Below are positions 12,701 through 21,366 of a stretch of DNA of 64,000 bases, piece by piece. Under the pieces are notes generated by a model. The model did no database searches. It was not told where the DNA came from and saw only the letters and a list, made by a program, of their open reading frames with translations. The DNA is taken from positions 1-64,000 of the forward strand of contig JASANG010003076.1 of NCBI GenBank assembly GCA_030248215.1, written 5' to 3'. The stretch comes from Enoplolaimus lenunculus. Lineage: Eukaryota; Nematoda; Enoplea; Enoplida; Thoracostomopsidae. Both the position numbers and the translations under genes were made by a program. Positions within the stretch are counted from its first letter, which is position 1. Every line of letters starts with the position of its first letter.

Positions 12701-13995
12701 ATTCTTACGCTTAGGCTTAGGCTTTTTGTCTTAGGAATATGCTTATAATACTGTTCCGCCCCTGTTCCTTACATTGGCCCTGACTTTCAACAAATATTTA
12801 AAAGCTAAGTAAACGGGAGTGATCGCTTACACGCTTCCGCTCCTGGGACTTATTGCGTAATACGATTATGCAACCGTTTTGTTTCTGAACAATTACTTCA
12901 ACTAGCCAATCGCATAACAGTGCTGTAGCCTACTCAATAGGCTAGCGGGCAACAAATTCAGAACGGCTTGCAAGAATTTCAAAGGGCATTATACCGAGAC
13001 TAATAGTTATGGCGAGGAACAAAATTTTGCTAAGGCAGCCAGCCACGCTGGCCAGTCACATAAAGGCCTTTCGTATAAAAACCTTATTAATTAATACTTA
13101 GAATTTAGCTGCGCGAACGGTTCGTTTTAAGGCATTGCAAGGCTTTACGCGGTGTGCACGTGTAGTGCAAAAATTTTAAGCTTAATCTCTTTTAAGATTT
13201 GAACGAAAAACGGTGCAATATAAATTTATTCCCGGACATAAAGTGATACAGGTGTTAAATTTGATACTAAAACTGTTCAAACCGGCCAATGTATAGAACA
13301 GGGCCTGAACACTATAGTATAAGCATACCTAATCCTAAGCCAAAGCCTAAGCCTAAGCCTAAGCGTAAGAAATAGCGTATACCTAATCCTAAGCCTAAGC
13401 CTAAGCTTAAGCGTAAGAAATAGCGTATACCTAATCCTAAGCCTAAGCCTAAGCCTAAGCCTAAGCAAAAAAATTAGTCTAAAGCTTAAGTTTACTCTAT
13501 TACAGTCCCGCCGGATAACGTTCCGGTCCTGTTCTACACATGGGCCTTCAAATCGGACGTTACCCATGTTGCTGTTCGGTAAAATGGTATCCGGAAAATA
13601 CTATGCTAAGTTTTGGAGACTGTATATTCAAAACCAAGACAATTTGTACGAGCCGGCTGCATTCAAAAAACTTGCAAGCGCCGCTGAGACTTCCAGCGGA
13701 GGTAACAACATTCTAGGAAGCCGTGTCTCCTCTAAAACACCGCCTCTGGCTCACAAACGCTTCGCCGTGATGACCAAAGCGAGCCATTTCTGCAAATGTA
13801 ACTAAAGTCGATGTGCGTGCAAGCTAAACAATGATGCAAAACGTTTACAGAAAACACTTATTTAAAACAACAGCCTTTAGAACTTTTGATGCTTCAGCTA
13901 AATTGTTTGCGTATATAATGCACTCTGCATTGCTCGACGAATAACAGAGTCTGTTTGAGCAAAGCGATACATCGTGACACTGTCATTAAGTGCCA

Positions 13996-14037
<42 letters not shown>

Positions 14038-17000
14038 AGAACGATTGTATAGTAAATATTTTTGCGTTTCTAATTAAGTAAAAGCGTGACGATACCATCA
14101 TTTTTATGTATTTTTGAATTTTAAATTAGTATTTAATTAGTTTAAAATCATTAACAGTGCATTGATATATATTTTAGTTTAAACGATGACCCGTATTCTC
14201 AAATGTGTGTAGCACCTATCACCAGTTAGTGATAAGACTTGTAACTTTCGAACCCGGAATAGTGAGGCTCATATTTCAGCATATTTTTTGCATACGATTT
14301 ACTCTGCTCATGTACCAATTTTGAGTGCAACAGCTGCAATAGCTTGTGAGTTTGAAAACTTTTTACTATCTGATGATAGTTGCTATATCCATATTTGAGA
14401 GCATGGACGCTTGAAACACCATTTAATCGTAAAGCCATAAACTTTAGTTGTTTGCATATCGTTAGACGGGTAATCATTTTCCCTATACACTGCTAAAAAT
14501 GTCGAGTGAAATTGACTCTCTGTGAAATAGGCTCTACGAGTCTACACAAACTGAGTGAAATTCAACTTCGCCACAGTCAAACTCGACTATTGAAACGCAC
14601 GTCTGACTCTAGCAGAGTCGAATTTGACTCAGTTTGTGTAGTCCCGTAGAGTCTATTTCGGAGAGAGTCAATTTGACTCACCAGTTTTTGCAGTGAGATA
14701 GTGTTAATTTTATAGAAGTAAAGTTGCGTTTGTGGGTTTTTGCGAGGCAAGTACAAGTACCGAGAGTGGTTAAATTGTGAACAAACGCTGTTAGAGTTTA
14801 AAACACATTTTTCAAAACACATTTTGTATGTACGCAGAAAACGCTAAAGTAATAGCTAGCACAGTGAAACGCTAGTAAACGCTTTTTAGCATTTGTTAAA
14901 GCGATATGTTCTCATCAGCGTACAGAAACGCTTTTTAAAATGCGAAAAACGTATTTCATCAAAATAGTTTTGCAGTATTGCAGTTGGTTTATTTTCACAG
15001 CAGTCAAATTTTCCAAATTGAACTCATGCCGTAGTAAACTTAAGATCAACTGACCGGCCGCGACAGTAAAGTGTAGTATTTTATGCATCTGTTATGCAGA
15101 TTCATTTTAAACTAAAGTGCTAATCTTATATCAGTGTTGTTGGTCGAGAAAAATTACCAAAATGGTATTCTTCATTTTTTTGTTTTTTTCTTAAAAATTA
15201 AAAATAATTTATGTTCTGTAATAGTTTTTTGTTAAAAAACAAACCCTGATTCTAAATGTTTTTCATTTTTTTCCGAAAAATAATAAAAAATAATTTATTT
15301 TCTGCAATAGATTTTGTTAAAAGCAATCCTGATTCTAAATGGTGTTTTTCATTTTTTTCCGAAAAAAAAATTAAAAATAATTTATTTTCTGTAATAAGTT
15401 TTTTAGTAAAAAACAATCCTGACTTTTATGTAATATATTTGACTATTTTAAGGTCAAGAACGACTTGGAAGTATGACAAGAGTGTATTATAAAGAAGCTC
15501 GCGGTGCATTTGTTGTTTTCGACCTGACACAACCAGAATCGTACACAAATGTAGTCAGATGGAAGATGGACCTCGATGAAAAAGTGCAAACGCGAACTGG
15601 TCAACCCATACCCGCAGTTTTGTTAGGAAACAAAGTATATATAGTTAACTCAGTGGCGTTCTAAGTAATTTTGACTGTTGGGTTGCATTCTGCTAGGTTC
15701 ATGCCTTGGGTTTCCACCCAACAACTAACGGATATAAACTTTTGTGGTTGGCCACGCTCCCAAAGTTTGTTGCGAGACCAATTTAAGAGTTCGCTTTAAC
15801 GTTCCCATTTTTGGGGGGGCTTGGTAACTAAACCAGGCCTAATTGTTCTTTACTTGAGTGCGACTTAAAAAACATCGCGTGCGTAGCGTGCGAAAAGTTA
15901 GGCAATGTTGTTTTTAACTGTAGTACAGAATGTTAGTTTACAGTCTTTGTGGGCGTATTTTACATATATGAAATATTTCTTGGCACTAGAAGTCAGAACC
16001 AAGTGAGCGAGGGCTCGTAACCAGGATTTAAGGTGAGTTTAGAAGAATTGGCGAGCTTAGCGAGCGGAATTTCAACATTGTTTCAGCATTAAATCTCTGT
16101 AACAGAATCAAAACTTTTATTTGTTAATGCACTTCGGGATCTAAAGCTAATTGATACGCATGTACCATCGTTTGCTATTGTGATCAATTCTGTAGAGTGC
16201 CTGTAGCATGTCATGGACGTCCACTCCACCCATGTGCTTGTTGTAAGATGTCACGACACCGGTGCACACGACCGCTTTTTTGCAACCTTTTTTGGATCGT
16301 CCTGGTTGATTCAACACAAAAATAAGACGATGCAAATTGAACAAAACGTTTATCCATATAACGTATAATGTAAATTCCTGAGTTTGCGTCAACTGACCAA
16401 CCATAACTATAACGTCCAGTTTCCTGCAATTGCTTGGCAGAGCTTACTAGACAGACCCTAGTGCGGTTGTTTCGAATTGTTCCAGATAGTCGATACCGAG
16501 TTCCTGTAACTTATAAACAAATCCAACGTTGTGAATCAATTGGCTCCATAAGGTTTGTGCCCTTTGTTGTTTGGAAGCTCTGTACAAACCTTCAGAGCAA
16601 CGTTCGAGCATGACTTGAGTCCATTACCTGGCGATTGCGTACTTTCTTTTTCTGTGTAATTCTTGAGCGTTCCATCAGTTTCACCACGCGCGAAAACCTT
16701 AAAACATTTACAAGGCAACACTGTTTCATGCGGGGTCTGCCTTTAAACGGAATGATTTGCTCATCGACACTTTGAAATTTCATGGATGTAGCCTCGATGC
16801 AAACTTTTCGCAGAACATCAAATTCCGGCCGAACTTTATAAAGACGATCACGGTGCACATCTTTTGGGTCGGGTATTTTTGCGTTCATTAAAATTTACGT
16901 ACAAATTGAGCGTTTCAAAGCGGTTTCGAGACTTCACATCCACGATTAGATTGAGCCGAAAACTTTGATTTGAAAACGTGTGGTCGTTTTGGGCGCTTTT

Positions 17001-20000
17001 AGTACATCCATTAGCACCAGAATTCAGAAAAAATTTCACAGTTCCTTGTTAGCAGATTCAACGGATGGTTTCCCAAACCACACACTGTACCGATACGTTT
17101 CGTCAGCAATATGTTCAAATAAGCTATCCGGCCAAAACATGTCGATATATTCTGAAGCAAAATCGTTGATTTCTTCGGAATATTCTGGATTTTCCCAGTG
17201 AACTCGACCATACCTATCAAAGGAACGAGATGTTTGCGCCCTCAGTACCCGCGTTGTTCTTCTGAAAGATCTTTCGCTACCGTGTTTCGATAAGGATTGA
17301 CATGTTTGACGGTTGAATTACGGGATGATTTATTGTCGCTACTGTCGGATGATGAAACGTTGGGGCGCTGCCATCAGTAAGTTCTAAGATGACATCACCA
17401 AACTCGCATTCGCTTTCAGAGTCGGTTTCTTTCTCAGAATCGATGTTACAGTCTTGTATCAACGTTAAAATACGTTTACTAGCAGATAACTCCCTTATAC
17501 AATGCCAGTTGGGCGTTGTAAACTTAAATATATGCAAGGAATTAGTAGTACCTATTAGCGTTTAGGTTTTTTACGTTTAGTTAATACCATTGATTTAAAT
17601 ATGAATTAAATTAGCAGCATTTTGGATATAGATGCTTCAAAAAATATGCCAGAACAGCACGAATAGCTTGGTTGGGCTTTAGTTATAATAGAATACATGA
17701 TAATTGGTTCCATTGATGCTATTTTATTGAGAAACTTGCGTCAGTAATTAAATCTGAGTCCAACCTCGGATAACCTCTACAGAAAATCTTAGGTCTGTCG
17801 CTGATGGTCTGCTTGATGAGTATAATTAAAATTTGGTACACTTCCTTCCCTTAGTTTGAATTTTTCCGATTTTAGCATTTTATTTTGGATTAAAATTAGG
17901 CTCAGGCTTTATGCCTGAGCGCAGCCTCATTAGGCTTAGGCCAATTTTTGAATGAAGGCTTATGCGTTTGTACAAGTGCAGAATAACCTGAAGCAACGCA
18001 GAATGTTCGGTAGTCTGTATGACCTGTTTCCATTGGCTCGTTAATGGTTATTTACCTCTCACACGTAATGTATAGACCCAAATAAGAGGGGAACTGATAT
18101 TTATATGGCCTCTTACGGTCTCCTATTGATTGGGAATTAAAATGGAGACCCCATTTTACTACCCCCCTCTTATTCGGGGTCACTACAGTAAGCTCTGTCC
18201 TGCATACAGAACGAAATGTCGTAAAAATTTAACCAAAAAGTTGTTTTTGACAAAAGCAAAAAACTTAAATATCTATTTAAAGCTAACTTTTATATAAACT
18301 ACAGATTTTGTTTTGTTCCAAATGATAAAACGTAAGTCTTAACCATATAGTACAGCTTACCGTATGATACTGTCAGCCAAAATCACTCGTTGCGTATTCG
18401 TTATTAAAGTATTTTATTAACGTTTATTGAGCAGTTGAATGAGGTCGATTTTAATATTTCTAGAGTGATTTGAAAGAAATCAGTGCAGACGACTCAGTAA
18501 CGCTTGACAAACTGTGTACAACGTATGGTTTTGTGGGCTGGTTCGCAACTTCAGCACGCAATAACGAAAATATTGCCGACGCGGTGACGTATTTGCTTCA
18601 ACAGGTTTGTATTTTGTGGCATTCAATTTTTATAATTACTTTGGCGAATGTAAGGAACATGGGCGGAACAGTATTCTAAGCATATTTCTAAGCCTAAGCT
18701 TAAGCCATACGCATATTTTTAAGCCTAAGCCTAAGCCTAAGCCTAAGCCTAACCGTATGAATGAGCATATTCCTAAGCCTAAGCCTAAGCATAAGCGTAA
18801 GCGTATGAATGAGCATATTCCTATTAAGCCTAAGCCTACACCTAAGCTTAAGCCAAGTAAAAAATTAGTCTAAAGCTTAAGCTTACTCTTTTCTAGTCCC
18901 ACAGAAAAACGTTCCGCCCCTGATCTTTACATGGGAAGTTACTTTGATGACAAAATCAAATATGTTTATTTCAGTACTTTTGTGTTGAGGGGTTATTCTT
19001 TACCGCAACGTTTATCGCAAAAATTATTGTGTCAACACCTAAAAATTAACCTTAACAAGCAGCCCTTGAAAGGAGCATGAAAACCGCGCTGATATTGAAG
19101 CACAGAGCCTGCTCCTGCAAGTATTTTAATAGGCGCAACATCTATCTTTGCCTTTGTTGCAACAGATACTTTTCGTTATACTAAAATCTTTCAGTACAAT
19201 TTGACTCATTCGACCAATGTTATTTTCAAGGGGCGTAACAATACTATAAGCATATTGATGCACCTAACTCTAGGTCAAAGCAAAAGCATCAGCGCAGGGA
19301 TAGCCTATAGTGGTCTTAGTTATAGGCTTATATTTGCGCTGAGGCTTAGGATACTATTTAAGTTTACGCGTATTAAAATGTTTATAGCATGTACAAAATT
19401 TGCGGCCAATGTTACTTTTAGGGGCGTAACAGTAGATTAAGCGTATTCCTAAGCATAAGCCTAAGCCTAAGCGTTGCGAAAATGAGTTCCAAATCCTAAG
19501 CCTAAGCCTTATCTCAAACCTAAGCAAAAAATGTAATCTAGAGTCTAAACCTACTCTTTTATAGACCCACCAGAAACCTGGACGCCCCTTAAAGTAATAT
19601 GAGCCGAATTTGCAGGTAAAGTGTGTCCTACACTATGCAAGACAAAGTTTACAAATAGTAAAACTAAAAAGTATTTTGGTCATAGAACATTTATGACTTA
19701 AAACAGCATAAGACACAAATTTGGCAATAAACCAAGCTTTTTGTCAAATTGTCATCGCAAATTTTGGCCCATGTTACTTTTAAGGCCGTTCCGGTTTCTG
19801 GTGGGTTTGTAAAAGTGTAGGCTTACATTCCAGACTACATTTTTTGCTTAAGCTTAGGCTTATGCTTAGATTTAATACGCTTAGGAATACGCCTTTGCAA
19901 CTCTTAAGCTTAGGCTTAGGCTTAGAAATATGCTCAATCTACTGTTACGGCAATAAAAGTAACATTGGCCCAAATTTCTGTCGTCTTTTGCTCAATTAAC

Positions 20001-20552
20001 CCTTTCTCACATGAATATTTTGTATTTCCCCTGAGACATACTTTCTATGCTTGGATTCGAACTCCAATGACTAGAGTGGGAGGCGTATACCATCACCACT
20101 CAGCTACTGGAGCTTGATGCTCGAGCCCGAGGGGGCTCTTACGTCTTGCGGTGATTTAGTACTATGTATACGTGTTGCAATTGTTAAACACGGTGTGATA
20201 TATATTATTTAACGTATATACACTGCGCTGAGTTGCCTATAGCCAACTCAATGTGAGAAAGGGTTAAATTTACATATTTTCAGATCATTCAACAATCGAA
20301 TGCTGAGCTTGAAGTTGCAATTGTTAAACACGGTGTGATATATATTATTTAACGTATATACACTGCGCTGAGTTGCCTATAGCCAACTCAATGTGAGAAA
20401 GGGTTAAATTTACATATTTTCAGATCATTCAACAATCGAATGCTGAGCTTGAAATGTCTGTTACTGACAATCTGAACGATATTTTACAACTTGACAAAAC
20501 AATCACCAAAAAATCACCAGGCAACAGAAAACTTACGTCAAACTGTTGTTAA
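3743..20552 (+). CDS. RAB32: Rab32/Rab38-like small GTPase, complete, six exons
   Basis: Exons: 3743-3751, 4941-5069, 5820-5898, 15453-15634, 18464-18604 and 20424-20552; phases agree throughout and give 222 residues. Seen: P-loop GDVNVGKT (residues 21-28), switch I threonine 46, IGVDFALK (47-54), WDIAGQE (69-75), NKSD (132-135), TSA (162-164) and a terminal Cys-Cys (221-222) for geranylgeranylation. IGVDFALK followed by a nearby W, together with WDIAGQE rather than WDTAGQE, marks the Rab32/38/29 branch. Members direct vesicle traffic to lysosome-related organelles such as melanosomes and to mitochondria-linked membranes; the exact role here is inferred. Oddities: QERL where most Rabs have QERF, a GC-AG third intron hosting another gene, and a duplicated last acceptor. 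AATAAA lies at 20581. Rab38 is the alternative name. Confidence 0.93.
4391..4601 (+). mobile_element. T1 MITE with TTAGGC array
   Basis: Left end GGCCCATGTAAAGATCAGGG, internal TTAGGC/TTATGC hexamers, right end TATACATTGGC. Flanks ACCTACAT and GGCTACAT look like an 8-bp target duplication. Lies in Rab32 intron 1. Confidence 0.7.
4692..4922 (+). repeat. 21-bp minisatellite, 11 copies
   Basis: Unit TTTTTAAAATTTCAAAAACAA repeated about 11 times with few changes. It ends about 18 bases before the exon 2 acceptor (4939-4940), so it replaces the usual branch-point region. Its minus-strand translation gives an artefactual repeated ILKIVFE peptide. Confidence 0.92.
4941..5069 (+). CDS. RAB32: Rab32 exon 2 (P-loop)
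   Basis: Acceptor ttgttgcag, donor GTAAGT, 43 codons, phase 0 at both ends. Contains KEHLYKVLVIGDVNVGKTS, close to the Rab32 consensus, and ends just before the I-G-V-D-F strand. Confidence 0.95.
5145..5345. mobile_element. T2 MITE, perfect 8-bp target duplication
   Basis: Ends GGCCAATGTTATTTTAAAGG and inverted CTTAAAGTAACATTGGCC, flanked on both sides by GAAATCAT. Internal CCTAAG hexamer array. Lies in Rab32 intron 2. Confidence 0.85.
5820..5898 (+). CDS. RAB32: Rab32 exon 3 (interswitch, WDIAG)
   Basis: Acceptor ctgtttcag; 26 codons plus one base. Encodes IGVDFALKIIPWGTDS and ends in W-D-I-A-G. The donor is GCAAGT after AG, the classic GC-AG type; the leftover G joins GT of exon 4 to make the glycine codon. 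Confidence 0.95.
5995..6242 (+). mobile_element. T1 MITE with TTAGGC array
   Basis: Left end degraded (TTCATGTAAAAATGAGG); right end GCCCCTGTTCTTTGCATTGG then CC. Long TTAGGC tract inside. Lies in Rab32 intron 3. Confidence 0.65.
6243..6719. other. 3' flank of the nested gene
   Basis: AT-rich intronic sequence downstream of the minus-strand gene. No clear polyadenylation signal on the minus strand was recognised. Confidence 0.3.
6720..9497 (-). CDS. intronless 16-segment membrane protein nested in Rab32 intron 3
   Basis: One open frame of 925 codons on the strand opposite Rab32. Not recognised as a named family. About 16 hydrophobic segments fall into four blocks of four: residues 14-150, 175-330, 390-541 and 586-716. 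Each block has two closely spaced hairpins, a layout like MS4A/CD20-type four-span proteins; that resemblance is structural inference only. Blocks are joined by polar, Ser/Arg-rich linkers (330-385, 470-510, 545-585). The last 205 residues form a Pro/Tyr-rich tail ending in a Thr/Asn/Gln-rich stretch, probably cytoplasmic. The start follows an in-frame stop 8 codons upstream and a ttgcag acceptor-like site 13 bases upstream. Length, lack of stops and charge pattern argue for a real gene; lack of introns suggests an old retrocopy or an intronless family. Confidence 0.8.
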   Translation of the reverse strand: MHGRSLFQNHKKSFCTLLICSTVQVLAGLVSIVLFATQFYSQFRLHSYFFDLRLLNWINVTVGATGIFMIVKGYGSIAAKTLYGLSVALGLVIAGFYAESCVTLIKTEHLLADVETESTQTWYRFGVALSMVAVGFSQVIAGVVSCTILNNLASRASHTTSCSKTTDRNDNGYRYIVAVSVSKILFGLIIVVIGSIHEHYLRAIYFFIRSGMDKLTGAVLIVCGAFDALTIKPQRRISILGTKVALTFSIFTATMVAKSIDHMCLPGYFPEDIERVVSMYSLPISSTERLGYWRNLSLITTELTVLAMSFFTCVFSIVVHSNALETAAFAGNWSSREAGDSLDSRMPLVGRLSSLARKNSSCSRKRASVDLFMRRYRCGMGLLQTCGGITLLGLFAASLAPWNVVSSYRGYECLWVGFLLIACGLTRPMDHLKPFLVSAYVMSLIGGQIALEFTLKSLESVFRSTLRPSSEKLERKPEFGTEQSQSDVTQQSTARTGAVVIYSAQASIAAITTMICIISTLYFGRNLYQLLPNSTRAQAIRRSSDRREPTFHQTPPEFAAFSQRRILGWLSIGHAIYFLVQISINVAAHVAQYSLVDFVIPDFVQLSNGMLTLGVAFAQLRCQSKPQYVLPVGVLNVVCASLAFYCIAPACANAYIVHYSMSPEVTPFEDFRSRKLLYYALVLNAVALTACVLEVTLSLISAAICSYIIHHCQLSLYISSSLAGVRRVPAGRQLNSGRKFQLVDGIYKENPLYKSKRVAGSRELTPYRRDSGTESSTRLSFLSDRPLYYSGGAMPFGYDWPSSKWSVNQIYDQRSPPYILPPYRTLYRYYPDMRPMLVRKSPQSPFQFPVYPPIFLHSPHAFPLIPPNFDPNPITTNNQHRIATTTATTKQLYDQKNTSSTQTNIRHDFENQEPSHDFIIGYPLS
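9498..10309. other. upstream region of the nested gene, intronic to Rab32
   Basis: AT-rich. The minus-strand sequence ttgcag at about 9511-9516 could be a splice or trans-splice acceptor. No promoter motif recognised. Confidence 0.3.
10310..10849. mobile_element. CACTG MITE with internally amplified 111-bp unit
   Basis: Ends CACTGCAAAAAATGGTGAGT and inverted ACTCACCATTTTTTACAGTG, flanked by TA. Where other copies are about 200 bp, this one has four tandem 111-bp units (repeat word cggagatgat at 10481, 10592 and 10703), each with inverted GACTCCGCCAGAGTC / GACTCTGGCGGAGTC arms. Confidence 0.85.
11457..11615 (+). mobile_element. T1 MITE, right end lost
   Basis: Left end GGCCTATGTAAAGATCAGGG, then the AGCTTAAGCTTTAGACTAAT block and a TTAGGC array. 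The array stops at about 11615 without the right terminal repeat. Confidence 0.6.
11616..12543. other. no gene seen, repeat debris
   Basis: Rab32 intron sequence. A GGGG-containing stretch at 11940-12030 shares words with 23930-24030, suggesting another old dispersed repeat. Confidence 0.3.
12544..12779 (+). mobile_element. T1 MITE with TTAGGC array
   Basis: GGCTCATGTAAAGATCAGGG to CCTTACATTGGCC, with flanks CTAACTTT and CTGACTTT (7 of 8 match). Confidence 0.8.
13284..13546 (-). mobile_element. T1 MITE with TTAGGC array, reverse orientation
   Basis: GGCCAATGTATAGAACAGGG to CTACACATGGGCC; flanks TTCAAACC and TTCAAATC (7 of 8). The CCTAAG array is interrupted twice by the same taagaaatagcgtatac word, so the array itself duplicated. 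Confidence 0.82.
13999..14034 (+). repeat. (TTA)n microsatellite
   Basis: About 12 perfect TTA units in the Rab32 intron. Confidence 0.9.
14189..14406. mobile_element. palindromic MITE, CCCATATTCT family, copy 1
   Basis: Left end CCGTATTCTCAAATGTGTGT with AGCACCTATCACCAG; right half carries CTATCTGATGATAGTTG and TATCCATATTTGAGAG. A second copy at 52869-53094 shares the whole layout. Confidence 0.6.
14488..14695. mobile_element. CACTG MITE
   Basis: CACTGCTAAAAATGTCGAGT to inverted ACTCACCAGTTTTTGCAGTG; the left flank is TA. Inner arms repeat GACTC words around a central symmetry point. Confidence 0.8.
15165..15425 (+). repeat. three tandem copies of an ~85-bp unit before exon 4
   Basis: ttcattttttt, aataatttatttt and atcctgattctaaatg recur three times at about 85-bp spacing. 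The array ends about 28 bases before the exon 4 start, mirroring the minisatellite in front of exon 2. Confidence 0.75.
15453..15634 (+). CDS. RAB32: Rab32 exon 4 (QER to NK)
   Basis: Acceptor gactattttaag closes the GC-AG intron. Encodes QERLGSMTRVYYKEARGAF and PIPAVLLGNK, typical of Rab32/38. Donor GTATAT is weak. Ends in phase 0 inside the NKxD motif. Confidence 0.94.
15635..16146. other. no gene seen
   Basis: Rab32 intron 4. Contains gtgcgtagcgtgcg and gcgagcttagcgagcgg words, possibly repeat remnants. No coding evidence. Confidence 0.3.
16147..17537 (-). pseudogene. decayed piggyBac transposase
   Basis: Pieces in several frames follow the piggyBac order: an acidic N-terminal part, NRFETLNLYVNFNER, DRLYKVRPEFDVLRK, SVDEQIIPFKGRPRMKQ, a PNNKGHKPYGAN piece, then YNKHMGGVDVHDMLQALYR and KRWYMRI. 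The first catalytic Asp (in SVDEQ) and the third (in GGVD) are visible; the DNWFT site has decayed to AN-stop-FT. At least five frame changes or stops separate the pieces, and the C-terminal Cys-rich region was not seen. DNA cut-and-paste transposase inserting at TTAA; dead here. Relatives may have mobilised the TTAA-CCC elements in this window. Confidence 0.9.
17538..18070. other. no gene seen
   Basis: AT-rich intron sequence. No terminal inverted repeat of the piggyBac element was recognised here. Confidence 0.3.
18071..18188. mobile_element. CTGTAGTGACCC MITE, internally deleted
   Basis: Left end decayed (gtatagacccaaataagagg), right end TTATTCGGGGTCACTACAG followed by TA. Only about 118 bp remain of a normally 420-450 bp element. 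Confidence 0.7.
18464..18604 (+). CDS. RAB32: Rab32 exon 5 (SD of NKSD, TSA)
   Basis: Acceptor atatttctag; 47 codons, phase 0. Starts S-D, completing NKSD, and includes YGFVGWFATSARNNENI, the Rab32-type G5 region. Confidence 0.95.
18642..18936 (-). mobile_element. T1 MITE with long CCTAAG array
   Basis: Flanks AATTACTT and AGTTACTT form an 8-bp duplication (7 of 8). Ends TGGCGAATGTAAGGAACATG and inverted TGATCTTTACATGGGA. Sits 37 bases past the exon 5 donor. Confidence 0.85.
19404..19605. mobile_element. T2 MITE
   Basis: GGCCAATGTTACTTTTAGGG to CTTAAAGTAATATGAGCC, with flanks AAATTTGC and GAATTTGC. Confidence 0.85.
19766..19970. mobile_element. T2 MITE
   Basis: GGCCCATGTTACTTTTAAGG to AAAAGTAACATTGGCC, with flanks CAAATTTT and CAAATTTC. 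Opposite orientation to the copy at 19404. Confidence 0.85.
19996..20267. mobile_element. piggyBac-like MITE with tRNA-Gly-like core
   Basis: Bounded by TTAACCCTTTCTCACAT and inverted ATGTGAGAAAGGGTTAA, so TTAA target site and CCC termini. On the minus strand the core reads TAGCTGAGTGGTGATGG, CGCCTCCCACTC and AGTTCGAATCC, matching A box, a CCC anticodon arm and B box of tRNA-Gly. Ends 16 bases before the proximal Rab32 exon 6 acceptor. Confidence 0.85.
20174..20453 (+). repeat. perfect 140-bp tandem duplication across the exon 6 acceptor
   Basis: 20174-20313 and 20314-20453 appear identical. Each unit holds the last 94 bases of the piggyBac-like element, the short intron remnant with its cag acceptor, and the first 30 coding bases of Rab32 exon 6. 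It therefore supplies two equivalent acceptors. Confidence 0.93.
20284..20352 (+). CDS. RAB32: proximal alternative Rab32 last exon
   Basis: If the first copied acceptor is used, residues IIQQSNAELE are followed by VAIVKHGVIYII and a stop at 20350-20352, giving a 202-residue GTPase without the Cys-Cys prenylation signal. Whether it is ever spliced this way cannot be seen from DNA. Confidence 0.35.
   Translation: MIQQSNAELEVAIVKHGVIYII
20424..20552 (+). CDS. RAB32: Rab32 exon 6 (hypervariable tail, Cys-Cys)
   Basis: Acceptor acatattttcag; 42 codons ending S-N-C-C before TAA. Hypervariable Rab tail with an amphipathic stretch and a double prenylation site. A poly(A) signal AATAAA follows at 20581-20586. 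Confidence 0.94.
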   Translation: MIQQSNAELEMSVTDNLNDILQLDKTITKKSPGNRKLTSNCC

Positions 20553-20580
20553 AATTGTCGATTAGTAATGGTTTTAGTGT

Positions 20581-20586
20581 AATAAA
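20581..20586 (+). terminator. Rab32 polyadenylation signal
   Basis: AATAAA 29 bases past the stop codon, the first canonical hexamer downstream. Confidence 0.6.
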
Positions 20587-20666
20587 ATTAGATCTTTTCT
20601 AGAGTTTAATTTCACTGCATTAAAAATCGTTGCAGCAGAAATACTGGCGGGCGATATCCAATCTAT

Positions 20667-20817
20667 GGTCCATGTAAAGATCAGGGGCTGAACATTTTTC
20701 TGTGGGCCTAGGATTAAGCTTTATACAAATTTTTTTGCTTGGCTAAGGCTTAGGCTTAGACTTAGGCTTAGGAATATGCTTATTATATTGTTCCGTCCCT
20801 GTTCTTTACGTTTGTCC
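20667..20817 (+). mobile_element. T1 MITE, short array
   Basis: GGTCCATGTAAAGATCAGGG to GTTCTTTACGTTTGTCC; flanks CAATCTAT and AGTCTATT, offset by one base. Lies just past the Rab32 3' end. Confidence 0.75.
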
Positions 20818-20917
20818 AGTCTATTAATAAGAAATTGATCGTACAATTTTGCTCGTAATCGAGTGAACATGCGAAGAAAAGCTTTCGTCGCATAAAGCAT
20901 TTTTGTCTCTTCTGAAC

Positions 20918-21047
20918 AAGCACAGGTGAGTCAAATTGTCTCTCTCTGAAATAGGCTCTACGGGACTACACAAACTGAATCAAATTCGTGTTGTCCTTAG
21001 AGCCTATTTCGGAGAGAGTCAATTTGACTCACCATTTTTTGTAATGT
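20918..21047. mobile_element. CACTG MITE, shortened
   Basis: Retains GGTGAGTCAAATTG, GAAATAGGCTCTACGGGACT and inverted GACTCACCATTTTTTG. Terminal CACTG is decayed on both sides. Confidence 0.65.
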
Positions 21048-21366
21048 ATGATTTTTAAAATGTTTAATGACTGTCTATCGAAATCCGTCATCGAGTACGA
21101 TACCACATATTTTTCAATACCTTCTGCTTACCCTCTAGCATTTGATACCATGTTCGTATATTTACCAGTACATTCAGCGGTTCTTGATTTGCAGCTGCCA
21201 CATCCCAATTGATTATCGAGCTTTAATGTTTCATATATGATGTGATGAGTAATTTAAATTTCATAAAAAAACCAAATATTTTGTAAAAATATCAGCTTTG
21301 ATCATATACAATCGCTTCCGTTTACTTGCTGTTTTTGTCAATTTAAGCATTCCGCAGAATTTCATA

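Noticed and set aside
13566-13805. 79-codon plus-strand frame next to a T1 MITE
   Set aside because: No recognisable domain and no splice signals consistent with either neighbouring gene.
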